A stretch of DNA of 48,026 bases from Gammaproteobacteria bacterium (GCA_016209015.1 JACQWY010000030.1:1-48026); one strand, 5' to 3'. Numbered from the stretch's first letter, positions 14,507 through 24,725 are shown. Numbers and translations are program-made. Notes: generated by a model from the sequence alone, not told the origin.

Positions 14507-16825
14507 TCAGAGTGCCGACCTGACCCGCGACGAATTGTTCTCGGCGCAAGTCGACTCCTCCAGGCTCGGAATCGAAATGCGGACCGGAACGTTCTTGTGG
14601 TACGGGGTGCCCGCTATCGGATCGCGATGCGTGCTGTCGGTCAGCCAGTTTATTTTCGGACCGCACACTGCGCGCGCACCGTCTGCCGTGACGAAGTGCT
14701 GCCCGTAGCCATGCGGCAGGACCGCGTAGCCGCGGCGCAGTCCGGGGTCCGCTTTCGTACGCACGACGAGGCGGGCGCGCCGGGACTCGACGGCGGCCCA
14801 CTCACCGTCGAGCAGGCCCAGCCCGGCAAGATCGTCCGGGTGCAGATACATTGCGCCGTCGGGGTCGGCCCGCCGGAAGGCCGGGGTCCTGAAATTCTGA
14901 TTCGCGTTTTGCAGACGCCGCTGCCCGGCCGACAGTACGAACGGGTAATCGACGTCCGGCGCCGCCGATTCGGGATCGAGGTGCGCGAGGGTGTCCAGTA
15001 ACAGGGGGATCGCGAGCCGGATCTTGCGGTCCGGGTAATCGATCAGCGTCCAGACCTCGGAATGCGTGCTGAAAGCCGCGCCCGAGCGCGATCCCACGAC
15101 GTGCTGGAACAGCCGATCCCCGAGCGCCTCGCCGGGCGCGGCCAGCCCGAGCGCCGAGCACACCGCCCCGGGATCCAATCTTGCGAAGCGCTGCGCCGCC
15201 GCCCAGAGCGGCGCTGCGGCGGCGGTGCCGTCCGGCAACTGCGGCCCCAGCGTGGCGTAGAGAATCATCGGCGCGACCGGTGCGGCGTCCGGATGCTCGC
15301 GCATGAACGCCTCGAAGGCCCTGCCGAAAGCAGGCAGGCCCGCTTCGGCTGCGGCAGCAAGTGGCGCGAGCTCGCCGCGCTCCGGCAAGGTCCCCAGGGC
15401 ACGCGCCAGTCGGGTGTAGATCTCGGGCTCGGCGAGCGTGCCCGCTTGCCGCGGGAGCACCGGGGCACGGACATGGAGGTAATTCGTCGGATACTCGAAG
15501 GTGAACAACGTGTATTCACATTTCTCGTATTGCGAACATGCCGGAAGGACGTAGTCCGCGAGCTCGGCCGTCTCCGTGAACGCGATATCCACCACGACGA
15601 GCAGATCGAGCGTGCCCAGGGCTTCGAGCAACTGCCCGGTATCAGCCGTCGTATTGACGGGATTGCTGCTGTCGACCCACACGGCGCGCAGACGCTCGGG
15701 ATGATCGCTCGAGATCGATTCGGCGAGGCGGTTCGGCGGCAGGAGACCCCCGATGATTTCGGCGCCCGTCGGTGCATGACGCTGACCGCGACCATTGCCC
15801 CACAGCGGCGCGAGCCAACTGTGCAGCACATTCGTGCCCCGTCGACCGAAGTTTCCGGTCATGAGGAACAGCAGCTTTTCCAGATAGGAATTGAGCGTCG
15901 AATGTCGTCCCTGCTGAATGCCGAGCTCCGCGCGCACCGCCATGGCGTGCGCGTCGCCGATCATCGCGACGGCACGCTCGAGGGCCCCGATCGGCACGTC
16001 GGCGGTCGCCGCGAAAGCGCCAATCGGGATCTCGCGCAACACCGCTGCGACTGCATCGAAATCCACGACGTGCCCGGCGAGGAAGGCATGATCCACGCCC
16101 CCACGCGCCAACAGCATCGCGAGCAGCGCCGCCATCAGAAACGCATCGGTCCCCGGGCGGGGCTGAAGATGCAGATCCGCGAGCTCGGCCGTTTCACTGC
16201 GCCGCGGATCGACGACGATCAATTTGCGCGCAGGATCCCTGGCTATGGCATTGAGCTGTAGGCGCGCATTCGCGAACCCGTGCGCGAGCCAGGGATTCGC
16301 GCCGAGCACGAACAGCAGGTCACAGTGTTCGATGTCCTCGGCGGTATGACAGGTCTGGGCGCCGAAGAGATGCCCGTTCACCCAGAAATCCCCGGTCTTC
16401 TCCTGGGCCAGCGCGTTGAACACGTGGCGTGAGCCGAGGCTGCGCAACAAGGCCGTGGCATAAGCCCCGCCCGCGTGATTCCCCTGACCGCCGCCGCCGT
16501 ACAGCGCGAGACTCTGGCCGCCGTACTGCGCGCGAACGGCTTGCAGGCGGTCCGCAATCTCGCGGATCGCGGTATCCCAGTCGATTGCTTCGAACGTGCC
16601 ATCCCGCCGCCGTCGCAGCGGCGAGCTCAGGCGGTCCCGATGATGGAGGTGGCTCGGGATGCCCTGCGCCTTGTTGCACAGATAGCCCTTCGATTTCGGA
16701 TTGTCCTTGTCGCCACGGATCTTCGTGAGCCGCGCGTCCGCTCCGTCGCCCTCGACGGCGACCTCGATGCCGCAGTTGATGTAGCAGAGGTTGCAGGCAG
16801 ATTTGTGCCAGGTCGTGTGCGCCAT
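14507..16825 (-). CDS. Molybdopterin-dependent oxidoreductase with N-terminal 4Fe-4S site (DMSO reductase family)
   Basis: A 772-residue catalytic subunit. The N-terminus has the Cys motif CNLCYINCGIEV with the fourth ligand in GYLCNKAQG, then the pterin-binding blocks typical of the DMSO reductase superfamily (GGGGQGNHAGG, LGANPWLAHG, VVDPRRSETAE, SNPVNTTAD) and the C-terminal molydopterin-dinucleotide binding barrel (LSAGQRRLQNANQNFRTP). It lacks a Tat signal, so it is likely cytoplasmic. No electron-transfer or membrane partner is adjacent. GGAGGAAATC precedes the start. It is divergent from a MarR-type gene, which probably regulates it. The substrate is unknown. Confidence 0.88.
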   Translation of the reverse strand: MAHTTWHKSACNLCYINCGIEVAVEGDGADARLTKIRGDKDNPKSKGYLCNKAQGIPSHLHHRDRLSSPLRRRRDGTFEAIDWDTAIREIADRLQAVRAQYGGQSLALYGGGGQGNHAGGAYATALLRSLGSRHVFNALAQEKTGDFWVNGHLFGAQTCHTAEDIEHCDLLFVLGANPWLAHGFANARLQLNAIARDPARKLIVVDPRRSETAELADLHLQPRPGTDAFLMAALLAMLLARGGVDHAFLAGHVVDFDAVAAVLREIPIGAFAATADVPIGALERAVAMIGDAHAMAVRAELGIQQGRHSTLNSYLEKLLFLMTGNFGRRGTNVLHSWLAPLWGNGRGQRHAPTGAEIIGGLLPPNRLAESISSDHPERLRAVWVDSSNPVNTTADTGQLLEALGTLDLLVVVDIAFTETAELADYVLPACSQYEKCEYTLFTFEYPTNYLHVRAPVLPRQAGTLAEPEIYTRLARALGTLPERGELAPLAAAAEAGLPAFGRAFEAFMREHPDAAPVAPMILYATLGPQLPDGTAAAAPLWAAAQRFARLDPGAVCSALGLAAPGEALGDRLFQHVVGSRSGAAFSTHSEVWTLIDYPDRKIRLAIPLLLDTLAHLDPESAAPDVDYPFVLSAGQRRLQNANQNFRTPAFRRADPDGAMYLHPDDLAGLGLLDGEWAAVESRRARLVVRTKADPGLRRGYAVLPHGYGQHFVTADGARAVCGPKINWLTDSTHRDPIAGTPYHKNVPVRISIPSLEESTCAENNSSRVRSAL

Positions 16826-17178
16826 GATTTCCTCCGCCGCCCTCGACCAGGGGCTCGTTCTCTCGACTGATGTTTTCGGGCTTCGCCATCTGCACGGCAG
16901 CGCTCGCGCTTACCGGATCGGCGCCCGGTCGGTGCGTCGAACTCGAAAAGCAAGCAAGACATCGAGCGCGCACGGCCCCCGATGCGTTCTGAGACCTGCC
17001 CCGCCGGGCGCACCCGGCGAGCGGGTGTCGCGTTCGATCACGGGCGCGGGCCGCGACGGCGGCTGCACGAGACATGGCCCGCCGCCGTCGCCATGCCATA
17101 CGGCCCCGCGTCGAGAGCGGGAGCTGCTCTCCCGCCTCCGGGCAGCGGCCCATCGCCGGTGACATTTTACGCATGTCA
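16826..17178. other. Divergent intergenic region, oxidoreductase / MarR
   Basis: About 350 bases with no credible gene; frames here are chance extensions of neighbours. It should contain both divergent promoters; the only clear signal is the palindrome at its right end. Confidence 0.5.
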
Positions 17179-17190
17179 GTGTATATACAC
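17179..17190. promoter_or_regulatory. Perfect palindrome, candidate MarR operator
   Basis: GTGTATATACAC is a perfect 12-bp AT-rich palindrome ending 4 bases before the MarR start codon. Its position over the start region fits autorepression by the dimeric regulator; no experimental or comparative support is available here. Confidence 0.5.
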
Positions 17191-17194
17191 GTAT

Positions 17195-17821
17195 ATGAAG
17201 CGCAAGCGCTACCACCTTCCGCATTTGGAAAGCGTCCGCGCGCAGCGTCACGTGTGCTTTGCAGAGCAGTTGAGATCCGCGAGCCGCGCCATCACCAGGC
17301 TTTACAACGAGCACCTCGGAAGCACGGACATCGGCGTGGCTCAATTGTCGCTGCTCGTTCGCCTGTACTTCGTCGAGGATGTCGAAATGTCCCGGCTTGC
17401 GCGCCTGCTGGAGACCGATCGCACGACCCTCGCCCGCAACGTCCAATTGCTGGTGCGCTCGGGACACCTCGAAGTGGTCGGCTCGGAAGATCGCCGCAAG
17501 CGGCATGTCCGCCTCACCGACCAGGGCTTCGAATCCTTGAAAACCGCCATCCCGCGCTGGCTCGCTGCTCAGCGCGAGCTGCGGCAGCGGCTCGGTGACG
17601 ACACCTGGGATACGCTGTTCGAAGGTCTCCGTCAGCTCGCAGAGCTCGAAAATTCCGCGAGCGCCGGTCGCAGGAAACCGGCCACGGCCCGTGCGATCCG
17701 CGACGACGGCCCCCCCGCGTCCCGCGCCAGCCGGGATCGCGCTGCAAATACCCTCGAGAAAAGCGTTACGACACGCTCACGTTCGGCGAGGTCGGCCAAG
17801 TCGAAACGCCCGGCGCACTGA
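17195..17821 (+). CDS. MarR-family transcriptional regulator
   Basis: A 208-residue protein whose first 145 or so residues form a winged-helix MarR domain: IGVAQLSLLVRLYFVEDVEMSRLARLL leads to the recognition region DRTTLARNVQLLVRSGHLEV and the wing SEDRRKRHVRLTDQG. The remaining 60 residues are a basic, low-complexity tail unusual for the family. The start ATG 17195 lies directly after the palindrome. MarR proteins typically release DNA on binding small phenolic or oxidising ligands. The neighbour on the other side of the divergent promoter is the molybdopterin enzyme, a likely target. Confidence 0.88.
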   Translation: MKRKRYHLPHLESVRAQRHVCFAEQLRSASRAITRLYNEHLGSTDIGVAQLSLLVRLYFVEDVEMSRLARLLETDRTTLARNVQLLVRSGHLEVVGSEDRRKRHVRLTDQGFESLKTAIPRWLAAQRELRQRLGDDTWDTLFEGLRQLAELENSASAGRRKPATARAIRDDGPPASRASRDRAANTLEKSVTTRSRSARSAKSKRPAH

Positions 17822-17949
17822 CGGCGCGGAATGCCGGGTGGTGGCGTCGCCCGGCAATCGGACCTGCGGTCGTTCATGCGATCACATCGCCCGGGGCAAC
17901 GATGCGGGCGATCCTGGTCTCGACCCGCGGATCCTGATTTTGAGCCGGT

Positions 17950-18274
17950 GACCGTCTTGCGCGCACCGGCCTGCTGTACAGCACTCCCGGGGCGGCTTCC
18001 TCTCCCTCGCTCCCCGGACGACCGGCCGCTCAGTTCTTGTCGGGATGCCATTCCTTGAGAGCCCAGTTTCGACGGTCGGCCGCGACCACGCTGGATCCGC
18101 AACACGCAAGGCGTCGAGGCCGCCTTCACGCAGTACCATATCCCGGCGCATAACCGAAGTCGGGCTCACCCCGCAGCGGCGTGCCTCTTCCGACTTCCCC
18201 ATTCCCTTGAGCAGCAGCCGGCCGGCGAGCAGCCGACGTTTCTCTTCCACTTTTTGCTTCTCGGCGATCGCCAT
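17950..18274 (-). pseudogene. IS630-like transposase N-terminal fragment, frameshifted
   Basis: From ATG 18274 (GGAGGA 4 nt upstream) the frame reads MAIAEKQKVEEKRRLLAGRL and a helix-turn-helix GMGKSEEARRCGVSPTSVMR with VLREGGLDALR, the N-terminal DNA-binding domain of IS630-type transposases. At about 18110 the family-like sequence moves to another frame (GRGRPSKLGSQGMAS) and then fades; the DDE catalytic domain is absent. A decayed remnant with no activity. Confidence 0.65.
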
Positions 18275-18683
18275 GGCGTCCTCCTGCAGTGGAACGCCTG
18301 GAGGGTCGGATCGCTGGGATCCGAAAACGTTCACTAATATTTGCAAGACTCAATAGATTACCGACGCTGCGATTATGGAAGTCGTGGCGGACGAGCTCGA
18401 GCACGCGCCGTTGCCGCTTCGAGAAGCGGATGGTCGAACTGTGACCCCGCGTTCGTCGGCTCGAGGCTATCGATGCGGGGCTGGTTCGCCGGCCGAGTTG
18501 CGGTTGGTATATGATCCCGTACAAGCAGCGCAGGGAGCGTTGCGGTATCGGAATTCCTTATCGCCGCACCCGGTTCTCGATGCCGTCAGTTGGACTGACT
18601 CCTGGATTGGCGTCGTGGAACGCCTACGCAACGCGCGACTGAGACCGATCGGTGAAATTCTCCGATTCGAAGTGCGTCGCTAT
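18275..18683. other. Stretch with no recognised gene
   Basis: Between the transposase scar and the 3' end of the GH15 gene. Composition is less GC-rich than around it. A frame starting at 18375 continues into sequence antisense to the GH15 gene and is not believable. Confidence 0.4.
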
Positions 18684-20486
18684 TTAGACGAGATCATCCC
18701 AAGGTCGCGACAAGCGCACTGCGCCGTTGATTATGCCCACCATCGAATAGGTCTGGGGAAAGTTGCCCCACAGCTCGCCGGTGCGCAGGCATACGTCCTC
18801 CGAGAGCAGGCCCACCGGATTGCGACGCGCCAGGATCGCTTCGAAATGATCTCTCGCTTCGGTAATTCGGCCGCAGCGAGCCAACGCATCGATGCGCCAA
18901 AACGAGCACACTGTGAAGGCGGATTCGGGGACCCCGAAATCGTCGGCTTCCTCGTAGCGGCGCATGAATGCGCCCTCGCACAGATGGCGCTCGAGTGCCG
19001 CGACGGTGCTCATGAATCGTTCGTCCCTTGCATCGATGAATCCGACCTCGGCCATGAGAAGGACACTTGCGTCGAGATTCTCACCGCCGAAGCTCTCGAC
19101 GAAGGCGCCACGTCTTGAGCACCAGCTTTCCTCCACGATGCGTCGCCTGATCTCCCGGGCCCGGTTCGCCCAATGCGATTCACGCGACGGCACCCCGAGG
19201 GTGCGAGCAATCTTGGCCAGCCGATCGCAAGCGGCCCAACACATGAGCGCCGAAGATGTGTGCACGCGAGCCCGAGTCCGCAGCTCCCACATCCCCGCGT
19301 CCGGCCTGTCGTGGAGCGACCAAGCGCGTTCGCCTACGCCTTCGAGTACGGTGAAATCGAGCAAATCACCGCGCCTGAACAGCCGCAGGTCATGGAAGGA
19401 CTGCGACGCTCCCAGGACTACATTGCCGTAGACGTCGTGCTGCTGGTGTTCGCAGGCCTGGTTGCCGACGCGTACCGGCCCCATGCCCCGATACCCGGGC
19501 AGATGGCTCACTATGCGCTCGGGCAGGTCCTTCTCGAGCCCGATGCCGAACATCGGTTGGATGTGTCCGCCCGCGGCGTTCTGGGCCACGTTATGCAGCC
19601 AACGGAGATACACCTCCATCGTTCCGACCTCGGACAATCCGTTCAGCGCCCTCACCACGAAGAACGCATCGCGCAGCCAGCAATACCGGTAGTCCCAATT
19701 GCGCTCGGTGTTCGCTGCTTCCGGCACACTGGTTGTCATCGCGGCGACGATCGCCCCGGTATCCTCGTACTGACAGAGCTTGAGCGTGATCGCGGACCTG
19801 ATCACTGCGTCCTGCCATTCGAGCGGCACGGCGAGCGAGCGCGTCCACTGGCGCCAGAAGCGGCAGGTCTCCTCTTCGAATCGGCGCGCGGTTTCCTCGT
19901 GACCACCCTCGAGCGTCTCGTCGGGGCCGAGGAAGAAGCTCACGGGGTCGCGCAGTGTGAACATCGTCTCGGCGACGACATAGGTCAGCGGAGCGTTCGT
20001 CGTGACACGCATGACGAGATCGGACATGACGTAGCGCAGATGGTTGCTACCGCGGGTCAATGCGGGCTTCTCCGCGCCCCAATCGTAACGCGGGCGCAGC
20101 CTGAGGCGTATCCGCGGCGCCGCACCGAGCGGGCGTACGCGGCGGACCAGTTGCGCGGGCCGAAACATCCGACCGTGATCGGAGAAGCGCGGCGCGAAGT
20201 CGACAATCTCGATCCCTTCACCCTGCGCATCGTACAGCCTCGTTCGCAGCACCGCAGTACCTTCATCGTAGCGCTGCTCGGAGTGCGCATGCCCGTACAG
20301 TTCAACGGTGAACGCGCCTTCGTGCGCCGTCTCGTCGCGCGAGTCCAAAAGTGCGTGAAACACGGGGTCGCTGTCGAAGCGAGGCACGCAGCACCAGACG
20401 ATCGTGGCGTCCGCATCGATCAATGCACTGACCGTGCAGTTGCCAACGATCGCCAGATTGAGATTCCGCAATTGCCGTTTCATCAT
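18684..20486 (-). CDS. Glycoside hydrolase family 15 protein (glucoamylase/trehalase-like)
   Basis: A 600-residue cytoplasmic GH15 enzyme. It has the N-terminal beta-sandwich opening NLAIVGNCTVSALIDADATIVWCCVPRF and the (alpha/alpha)6 barrel core with NTERNWDYRYCWLRDAFFV, GHIQPMFGIG and the C-terminal GNFPQTYSMVGIINGAV, all family hallmarks. Relatives hydrolyse alpha-glucans or trehalose. It is divergent from otsA-otsB with about 200 bp between starts, so a role in trehalose or glycogen turnover is likely. Two adjacent ATGs (20486, 20483) are possible starts. Confidence 0.92.
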   Translation of the reverse strand: MMKRQLRNLNLAIVGNCTVSALIDADATIVWCCVPRFDSDPVFHALLDSRDETAHEGAFTVELYGHAHSEQRYDEGTAVLRTRLYDAQGEGIEIVDFAPRFSDHGRMFRPAQLVRRVRPLGAAPRIRLRLRPRYDWGAEKPALTRGSNHLRYVMSDLVMRVTTNAPLTYVVAETMFTLRDPVSFFLGPDETLEGGHEETARRFEEETCRFWRQWTRSLAVPLEWQDAVIRSAITLKLCQYEDTGAIVAAMTTSVPEAANTERNWDYRYCWLRDAFFVVRALNGLSEVGTMEVYLRWLHNVAQNAAGGHIQPMFGIGLEKDLPERIVSHLPGYRGMGPVRVGNQACEHQQHDVYGNVVLGASQSFHDLRLFRRGDLLDFTVLEGVGERAWSLHDRPDAGMWELRTRARVHTSSALMCWAACDRLAKIARTLGVPSRESHWANRAREIRRRIVEESWCSRRGAFVESFGGENLDASVLLMAEVGFIDARDERFMSTVAALERHLCEGAFMRRYEEADDFGVPESAFTVCSFWRIDALARCGRITEARDHFEAILARRNPVGLLSEDVCLRTGELWGNFPQTYSMVGIINGAVRLSRPWDDLV

Positions 20487-20686
20487 CCCAGCCGCATCGC
20501 AGTCCTGCGTCGGAGCTCTATGGTAGTCGAGGTCCGCTTCCGGTCAAGGGCCCGGAGCTTGCAATCTATTCAGCGCAGGCGCGGTTCGTACGCGCATGGG
20601 CGTGTCGAGTCAATGGTCGCGCGGTGATGGAATTCGTCTTAGCGTCTCCGTTCGATGGCGTTTCGGAAAGTGTCTGGTGATCGACG

Positions 20687-22813
20687 ATGATAATGAACAC
20701 ACTCAGATTGCAGCTGCGCTTCCTCGTTCCGCTGCTCCTCGCGCTCGTTGCAACGGCTTATCTGTCATTGCCGTTGATGGATCGCTTGACACTCAAGTGG
20801 TTCTCCAGAGACTTGAATCTTCGCGATGAACTCGTGACGAACTCGCTCTCGGATTCGATTGCCGACGCACTGCGTGACAACAATCTCGAAAGGCTCGGCG
20901 CGTCCTTCGATCGCGTGTCGCGCGACGAGCGGCTGGTCGCGATTGGCCTGTGCACGCTGGCGAACGATTTCATACTGCGAAGTAAAGCCTTTCCGATCGA
21001 CGTGAGCTGCGCACACGCGCGGGAACTCGCGGGCCATGTGTATCCCCAAGTCGATATCGCGGGTGGCCCGGTTCACGTCGGAGTGCATTCTATCAACGGG
21101 CCCGACGGGCCGATGGCCAATCTCGCTCTGCTCCACGACCTGAGCTTCGCCGGCGCAAGGGCCCTGCTCGGCGGTGGCGGTATCCCCCAAGCCCCCGATG
21201 GCGCGTCAGGCGAACTTGCGCCGCTGGCCGCTGACCTGCGAGCCCGGCTGCGCGATCTCGAGGACGAGTTCAGACGCTCACTTGGTCCGGAACGAGAGTG
21301 GACTCCTGAACGTTTGCGGTCGCTCCTGCACACGCAACTGCGCGGGGACGAGGTCATCGTGGTATCCAATCGCGAGCCGTACATTCACGATTACGACAGC
21401 GGGCACATCGTCGTACGGCGCCCGGCGAGCGGGCTCGTTACCGCGGTGGAGCCAGTCGTGCAGGCGTGCTCCGGGACGTGGATCGCGCATGGCAGCGGCG
21501 CCGCCGATCGTGACGTCATCGATGCGTCGGACCGCATTCGCGTACCGCCGGGCCACGAGGCCTATACTCTGCGCCGTATCTGGCTCTCAGCCGATGAAGA
21601 GGAGGGATACTACTACGGGTTTGCGAATGAAGGCCTGTGGCCCTTGTGCCATGTCGCCCATGTCCGGCCGGTCTTCCGGGAAGCGGACTGGCAGCGGTAT
21701 CGGGAAGTGAACGCGCGTTTCGCCGACGCCGTGGTGAACGAGGCGCGTTCGGAGGATCCCGTGGTGCTGGTGCAGGATTACCACTTCGCCCTTCTGCCAG
21801 CGCTGATCAGTGCCCGACTGCCGCGCGCGACGATTATCACGTTCTGGCACATTCCCTGGCCTAACCCGGAGTCGTTCGGGATCTGCCCGTGGCGGCGCGA
21901 AATCCTGCAAGGCATGCTCGGCAGCACGATTCTCGGCTTCCACACCAGGTTTCATTGCAAGAACTTCATCGAAACGGTCGATCGCTATCTCGAGGCGCGA
22001 ATCGAGCATGAGCACTCGGTGATCTCCTACAAGTCCGATCAGACTTTGGTGGAGAGCTACCCGATTTCGATCGCTTGGCCTTCGGACCAGACGGTGGCGG
22101 CGTGGCCGAGTCCGGCGCTGTGCCGTGAACGGGTCTTTGCGCGCCTCGGTCTTGGGGTCGAGACACGGCTTGCGATTGGTGTGGATCGATTTGACTACAC
22201 GAAAGGGATCCTGGAGCGTTTGAACGCCGTTGAGCGCCTGCTGGAGAAGCGTCCCGAATGGCGTGGCAGGTGCGTGTTCGTGCAAATCGCCGCACCGTCT
22301 CGGAGCTCGCTCGAGGAATACCGCAATTTCCAGCAGCGGATCGAGGCGCAGAGTGTGCGCATCAACGAACGGTTCCAGAGCCCGGGCTATCGTCCGATCG
22401 TTCTCATCGCGCAGCATCACGAGCACGCGGCCCTGACTGAGCTCTATAGGGCAGCGGACGTCTGCCTCGTGACCAGCCTCCACGACGGCATGAACCTGGT
22501 GTGCAAGGAGTTCGTCGCAGCTCGCGACGACGAGCGCGGCGTTCTAATTCTGAGCCGTTTCGCCGGCGCGGCTCGGGAAATGACCGAGGCGCTCATCGTC
22601 AATCCCTATCACGTCGAGGAATCGGCAGATGCCCTGCACCAGGCGCTCGTCATGCCCGAAGCCGAGCAACGCGAACGCATGGCGAGCCTGCGCATGACTG
22701 TCCGCGAATACAACGTATATCGTTGGGCGGGCCGTATGCTGGCGGATGCGAGCCGAACCCGTCTGCGGCAGCGCATCGAAGCGCGTGTCGAACGGCATCG
22801 GGGCCAGGCATGA
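20687..22813 (+). CDS. otsA: Trehalose-6-phosphate synthase with membrane-anchored N-terminal extension
   Basis: GT20 synthase joining UDP-glucose (or another NDP-glucose) and glucose-6-phosphate. The catalytic part starts near residue 225 ([12 protein letters not shown]) and keeps [31 protein letters not shown] and [15 protein letters not shown]. At 708 residues it is much longer than classical OtsA (about 470). The extension has one hydrophobic helix (residues 10-28), then about 120 residues resembling an extracytoplasmic sensor region, then an acidic-basic linker. As I recall, relatives with this extension have a second helix before the linker; none is seen here. It is followed by otsB with an ATGA overlap. 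Confidence 0.93.
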   Translation: MIMNTLRLQLRFLVPLLLALVATAYLSLPLMDRLTLKWFSRDLNLRDELVTNSLSDSIADALRDNNLERLGASFDRVSRDERLVAIGLCTLANDFILRSKAFPIDVSCAHARELAGHVYPQVDIAGGPVHVGVHSINGPDGPMANLALLHDLSFAGARALLGGGGIPQAPDGASGELAPLAADLRARLRDLEDEFRRSLGPEREWTPERLRSLLHTQLRGDEVIVVSNREPYIHDYDSGHIVVRRPASGLVTAVEPVVQACSGTWIAHGSGAADRDVIDASDRIRVPPGHEAYTLRRIWLSADEEEGYYYGFANEGLWPLCHVAHVRPVFREADWQRYREVNARFADAVVNEARSEDPVVLVQDYHFALLPALISARLPRATIITFWHIPWPNPESFGICPWRREILQGMLGSTILGFHTRFHCKNFIETVDRYLEARIEHEHSVISYKSDQTLVESYPISIAWPSDQTVAAWPSPALCRERVFARLGLGVETRLAIGVDRFDYTKGILERLNAVERLLEKRPEWRGRCVFVQIAAPSRSSLEEYRNFQQRIEAQSVRINERFQSPGYRPIVLIAQHHEHAALTELYRAADVCLVTSLHDGMNLVCKEFVAARDDERGVLILSRFAGAAREMTEALIVNPYHVEESADALHQALVMPEAEQRERMASLRMTVREYNVYRWAGRMLADASRTRLRQRIEARVERHRGQA

Positions 22814-23580
22814 ACAGCTACTTCACGGGTAATGGACGTAGCGCGCTGCGTCAGTGTGTCAAGTCCAAATGCCTCATCGCATTCGACTTTGACGGCACGC
22901 TGGCTCCTATCGTCACTACGCCCGAGGCCGCGATGGCACCCATTTCGGTCTCGCGCCGTCTGGCCGTTCTAGCAGCAGTGCGGCCGGTTGCCGTGATCAC
23001 CGGCCGTGCAGTGGCCGACGTGCGCGAACGGATTGGTTTCGAACCCCACTACATCGTCGGCAATCACGGTGCGGAAGGATTGCCGGGCGCGGTGGGCGAG
23101 GTCGGGCCCGCCCACATCGAGGATCTCAGGCGGTGCCTTGCAAGGCATGGCGATTTGCTCGGCGATGTCGGCGTGAAGGTCGAGGACAAGGGCTACTCGC
23201 TGTCGCTGCACTATCGAACCGCGCCCGATCGTGAGCGCGCACAGTTTGTGATCGATGCGGTTCTAGCGGAGTCTCTCGGAGAGTTTTCCGTATTCGGAGG
23301 TAAATTCGTCGTGAATGTCGCACCGGCGGAGGCACCCGGCAAGGATCACGCTTTGAAAGCATTGATCGCGCATTCCGGCGTCGAATGCGCGGTCTTCATC
23401 GGCGATGACGTCACCGACGAGACGATATTCGACGCCGCTCCGCCCTCATGGCTGACGATACGAATCGGGCGAGACAATCCGGAATCTAGAGCGAAATATT
23501 ACCTGGATGGTCAGTTCCAGATGCCGTTCGTGATTCAAGACATGCTGGATGCGTTGAACGCCGATAACGACTGCCGGTGA
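22810..23580 (+). CDS. otsB: Trehalose-6-phosphate phosphatase
   Basis: HAD-superfamily phosphatase removing phosphate from trehalose-6-phosphate, 256 residues. Motif I is FDFDGTLAPI near residue 30, motif II ITGRAVADV, and motif IV FIGDDVTDETIF; the trehalose-phosphatase loop VEDKGYSLSLHYR is present. ATG 22810 overlaps the otsA stop, so both enzymes are made together. Confidence 0.95.
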   Translation: MNSYFTGNGRSALRQCVKSKCLIAFDFDGTLAPIVTTPEAAMAPISVSRRLAVLAAVRPVAVITGRAVADVRERIGFEPHYIVGNHGAEGLPGAVGEVGPAHIEDLRRCLARHGDLLGDVGVKVEDKGYSLSLHYRTAPDRERAQFVIDAVLAESLGEFSVFGGKFVVNVAPAEAPGKDHALKALIAHSGVECAVFIGDDVTDETIFDAAPPSWLTIRIGRDNPESRAKYYLDGQFQMPFVIQDMLDALNADNDCR

Positions 23581-23769
23581 ATCGGGCGCCGTGTGCTCGA
23601 GTGCAGCCCGTTGCGTAGCGCCGTTCGCCGGACATCGACCGGTGCAACCGCGATGTCGAACGAGGACGATCGGTCAACCTGCCAGTCCGAGGCGAAGATC
23701 GACCTCGGGGTTAGCCAAACGCGAGTGGACGTTTATATTTATGCCCCGCGCCGGTTCCTGCAAACGACG

Positions 23770-23960
23770 GCGGCTAAATTGCAAGAAAGCCAGTAGGCGG
23801 ACAACGTATATCGCGGGGCCGCCCTCGTTCGCCTTTGGAACGAACAGGAAGCCCATCCGATTCATTCCTATCGATGATGAAGGCCAGACCGAAAGCCAGG
23901 AATAGCGGGTCCCGGGTGCGACGCCAGAATTTCAAAACGTTCCACGTATGAGTGGTGGGT
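23770..23960 (-). pseudogene. DUF5985-like membrane protein fragment, frameshifted
   Basis: On the minus strand one frame reads FWRRTRDPLFLAFGLAFII and, after a one-base shift near 23865, the next frame continues MNRMGFLFVPKANEGGPAIY and VVRLLAFL. Together these match, from memory, the C-terminal half of the small DUF5985 two-to-three-helix membrane proteins. The N-terminus and the last helix are lost. The rest of 23581-24104 holds no gene; a 47-codon plus-strand frame at 23653 overlaps this remnant. Confidence 0.55.
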
Positions 23961-24104
23961 AGCACGCTCAATCTGATCAACCAGTGGCCGGCACTATTTG
24001 GGCCTGAGCACGTCGACGTGTTTCATGTGCCGTTGAACTATTTCGTTCCCTACTGTGTGGCCAGTTACAGCGCGGTGAAGAATGAATTGCGGAAGGAAAC
24101 CAGG

Positions 24105-24725
24105 ATGGCTTATGAGGCATCGCCCAGCGCGGCGAACACGGCGGCACTGCCGGGCGCTTCGCTCGGGGACGAGACGTTCCTCGGGGACCTGCGCCGCCAG
24201 ATGCTGAAGTTCGCCACCTTGCAGATGTCGGATGCCGCGGAAGACACGGTGCAGGAGGCCCCGATCGGCGCCATGCAGAACGCGGCGTCGTTCGGCGGGC
24301 GCTCGGCATTCAAGACTTGGGTGTTCGCGATCCTCAAGAACGAGATCGCCGACGAGCTGCGGCGGCGCCAGCGCCTTGCCGAAGTCAGCCAGTTGTTGCA
24401 GGAGGACGATGAAGACGCCATGCTCGAATTATTCGATCGTCGCGGGCTCTGGCACGCGCACGAGCGGCCGCAGCGCTGGGCCGATCCGGATGGGTTGCTG
24501 GAGGATGTGCGGTTCTTGCGCGTGTTCGAAGTCTGTCTCGAGCACTTGCCGGGCCGGCAGGCCCGGGTGTTCATGATGCGCGAGTTCGTGGAGCTCGAGA
24601 CTCATGAGATCTGTGCGAGCCTCGGGCTCACCGTGAGCAACGTCAACGTGATGCTGCATCGCGCGCGTTTGCGACTGCGCGAATGCCTCGAAAATCACTG
24701 GTTCCTGGAGCGTAAGCCATGCTGA
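24105..24725 (+). CDS. ECF-type sigma-70 family RNA polymerase sigma factor
   Basis: A 206-residue sigma factor. Region 2 is seen in MQNAASFGGRSAFKTWVFAI and KNEIADELRRR; region 4 in LPGRQARVFMMREFVELETHEICASLGL followed by TVSNVNVMLHRARLRLRECL. The ATG at 24105 has GGAAGGA upstream; a longer in-frame extension to 23952 is not family-like. The stop overlaps by 7 bp the start of a zinc-finger anti-sigma gene that is broken by a MITE. It directly precedes the arsenosugar cluster and may have controlled it or a stress regulon; the loss of its partner might leave it unrestrained. Confidence 0.88.
   Translation: MAYEASPSAANTAALPGASLGDETFLGDLRRQMLKFATLQMSDAAEDTVQEAPIGAMQNAASFGGRSAFKTWVFAILKNEIADELRRRQRLAEVSQLLQEDDEDAMLELFDRRGLWHAHERPQRWADPDGLLEDVRFLRVFEVCLEHLPGRQARVFMMREFVELETHEICASLGLTVSNVNVMLHRARLRLRECLENHWFLERKPC

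Noticed and set aside
23653-23796. 47-codon plus-strand gene
   Set aside because: No convincing ribosome-binding site, and it overlaps the DUF5985-like remnant on the other strand.
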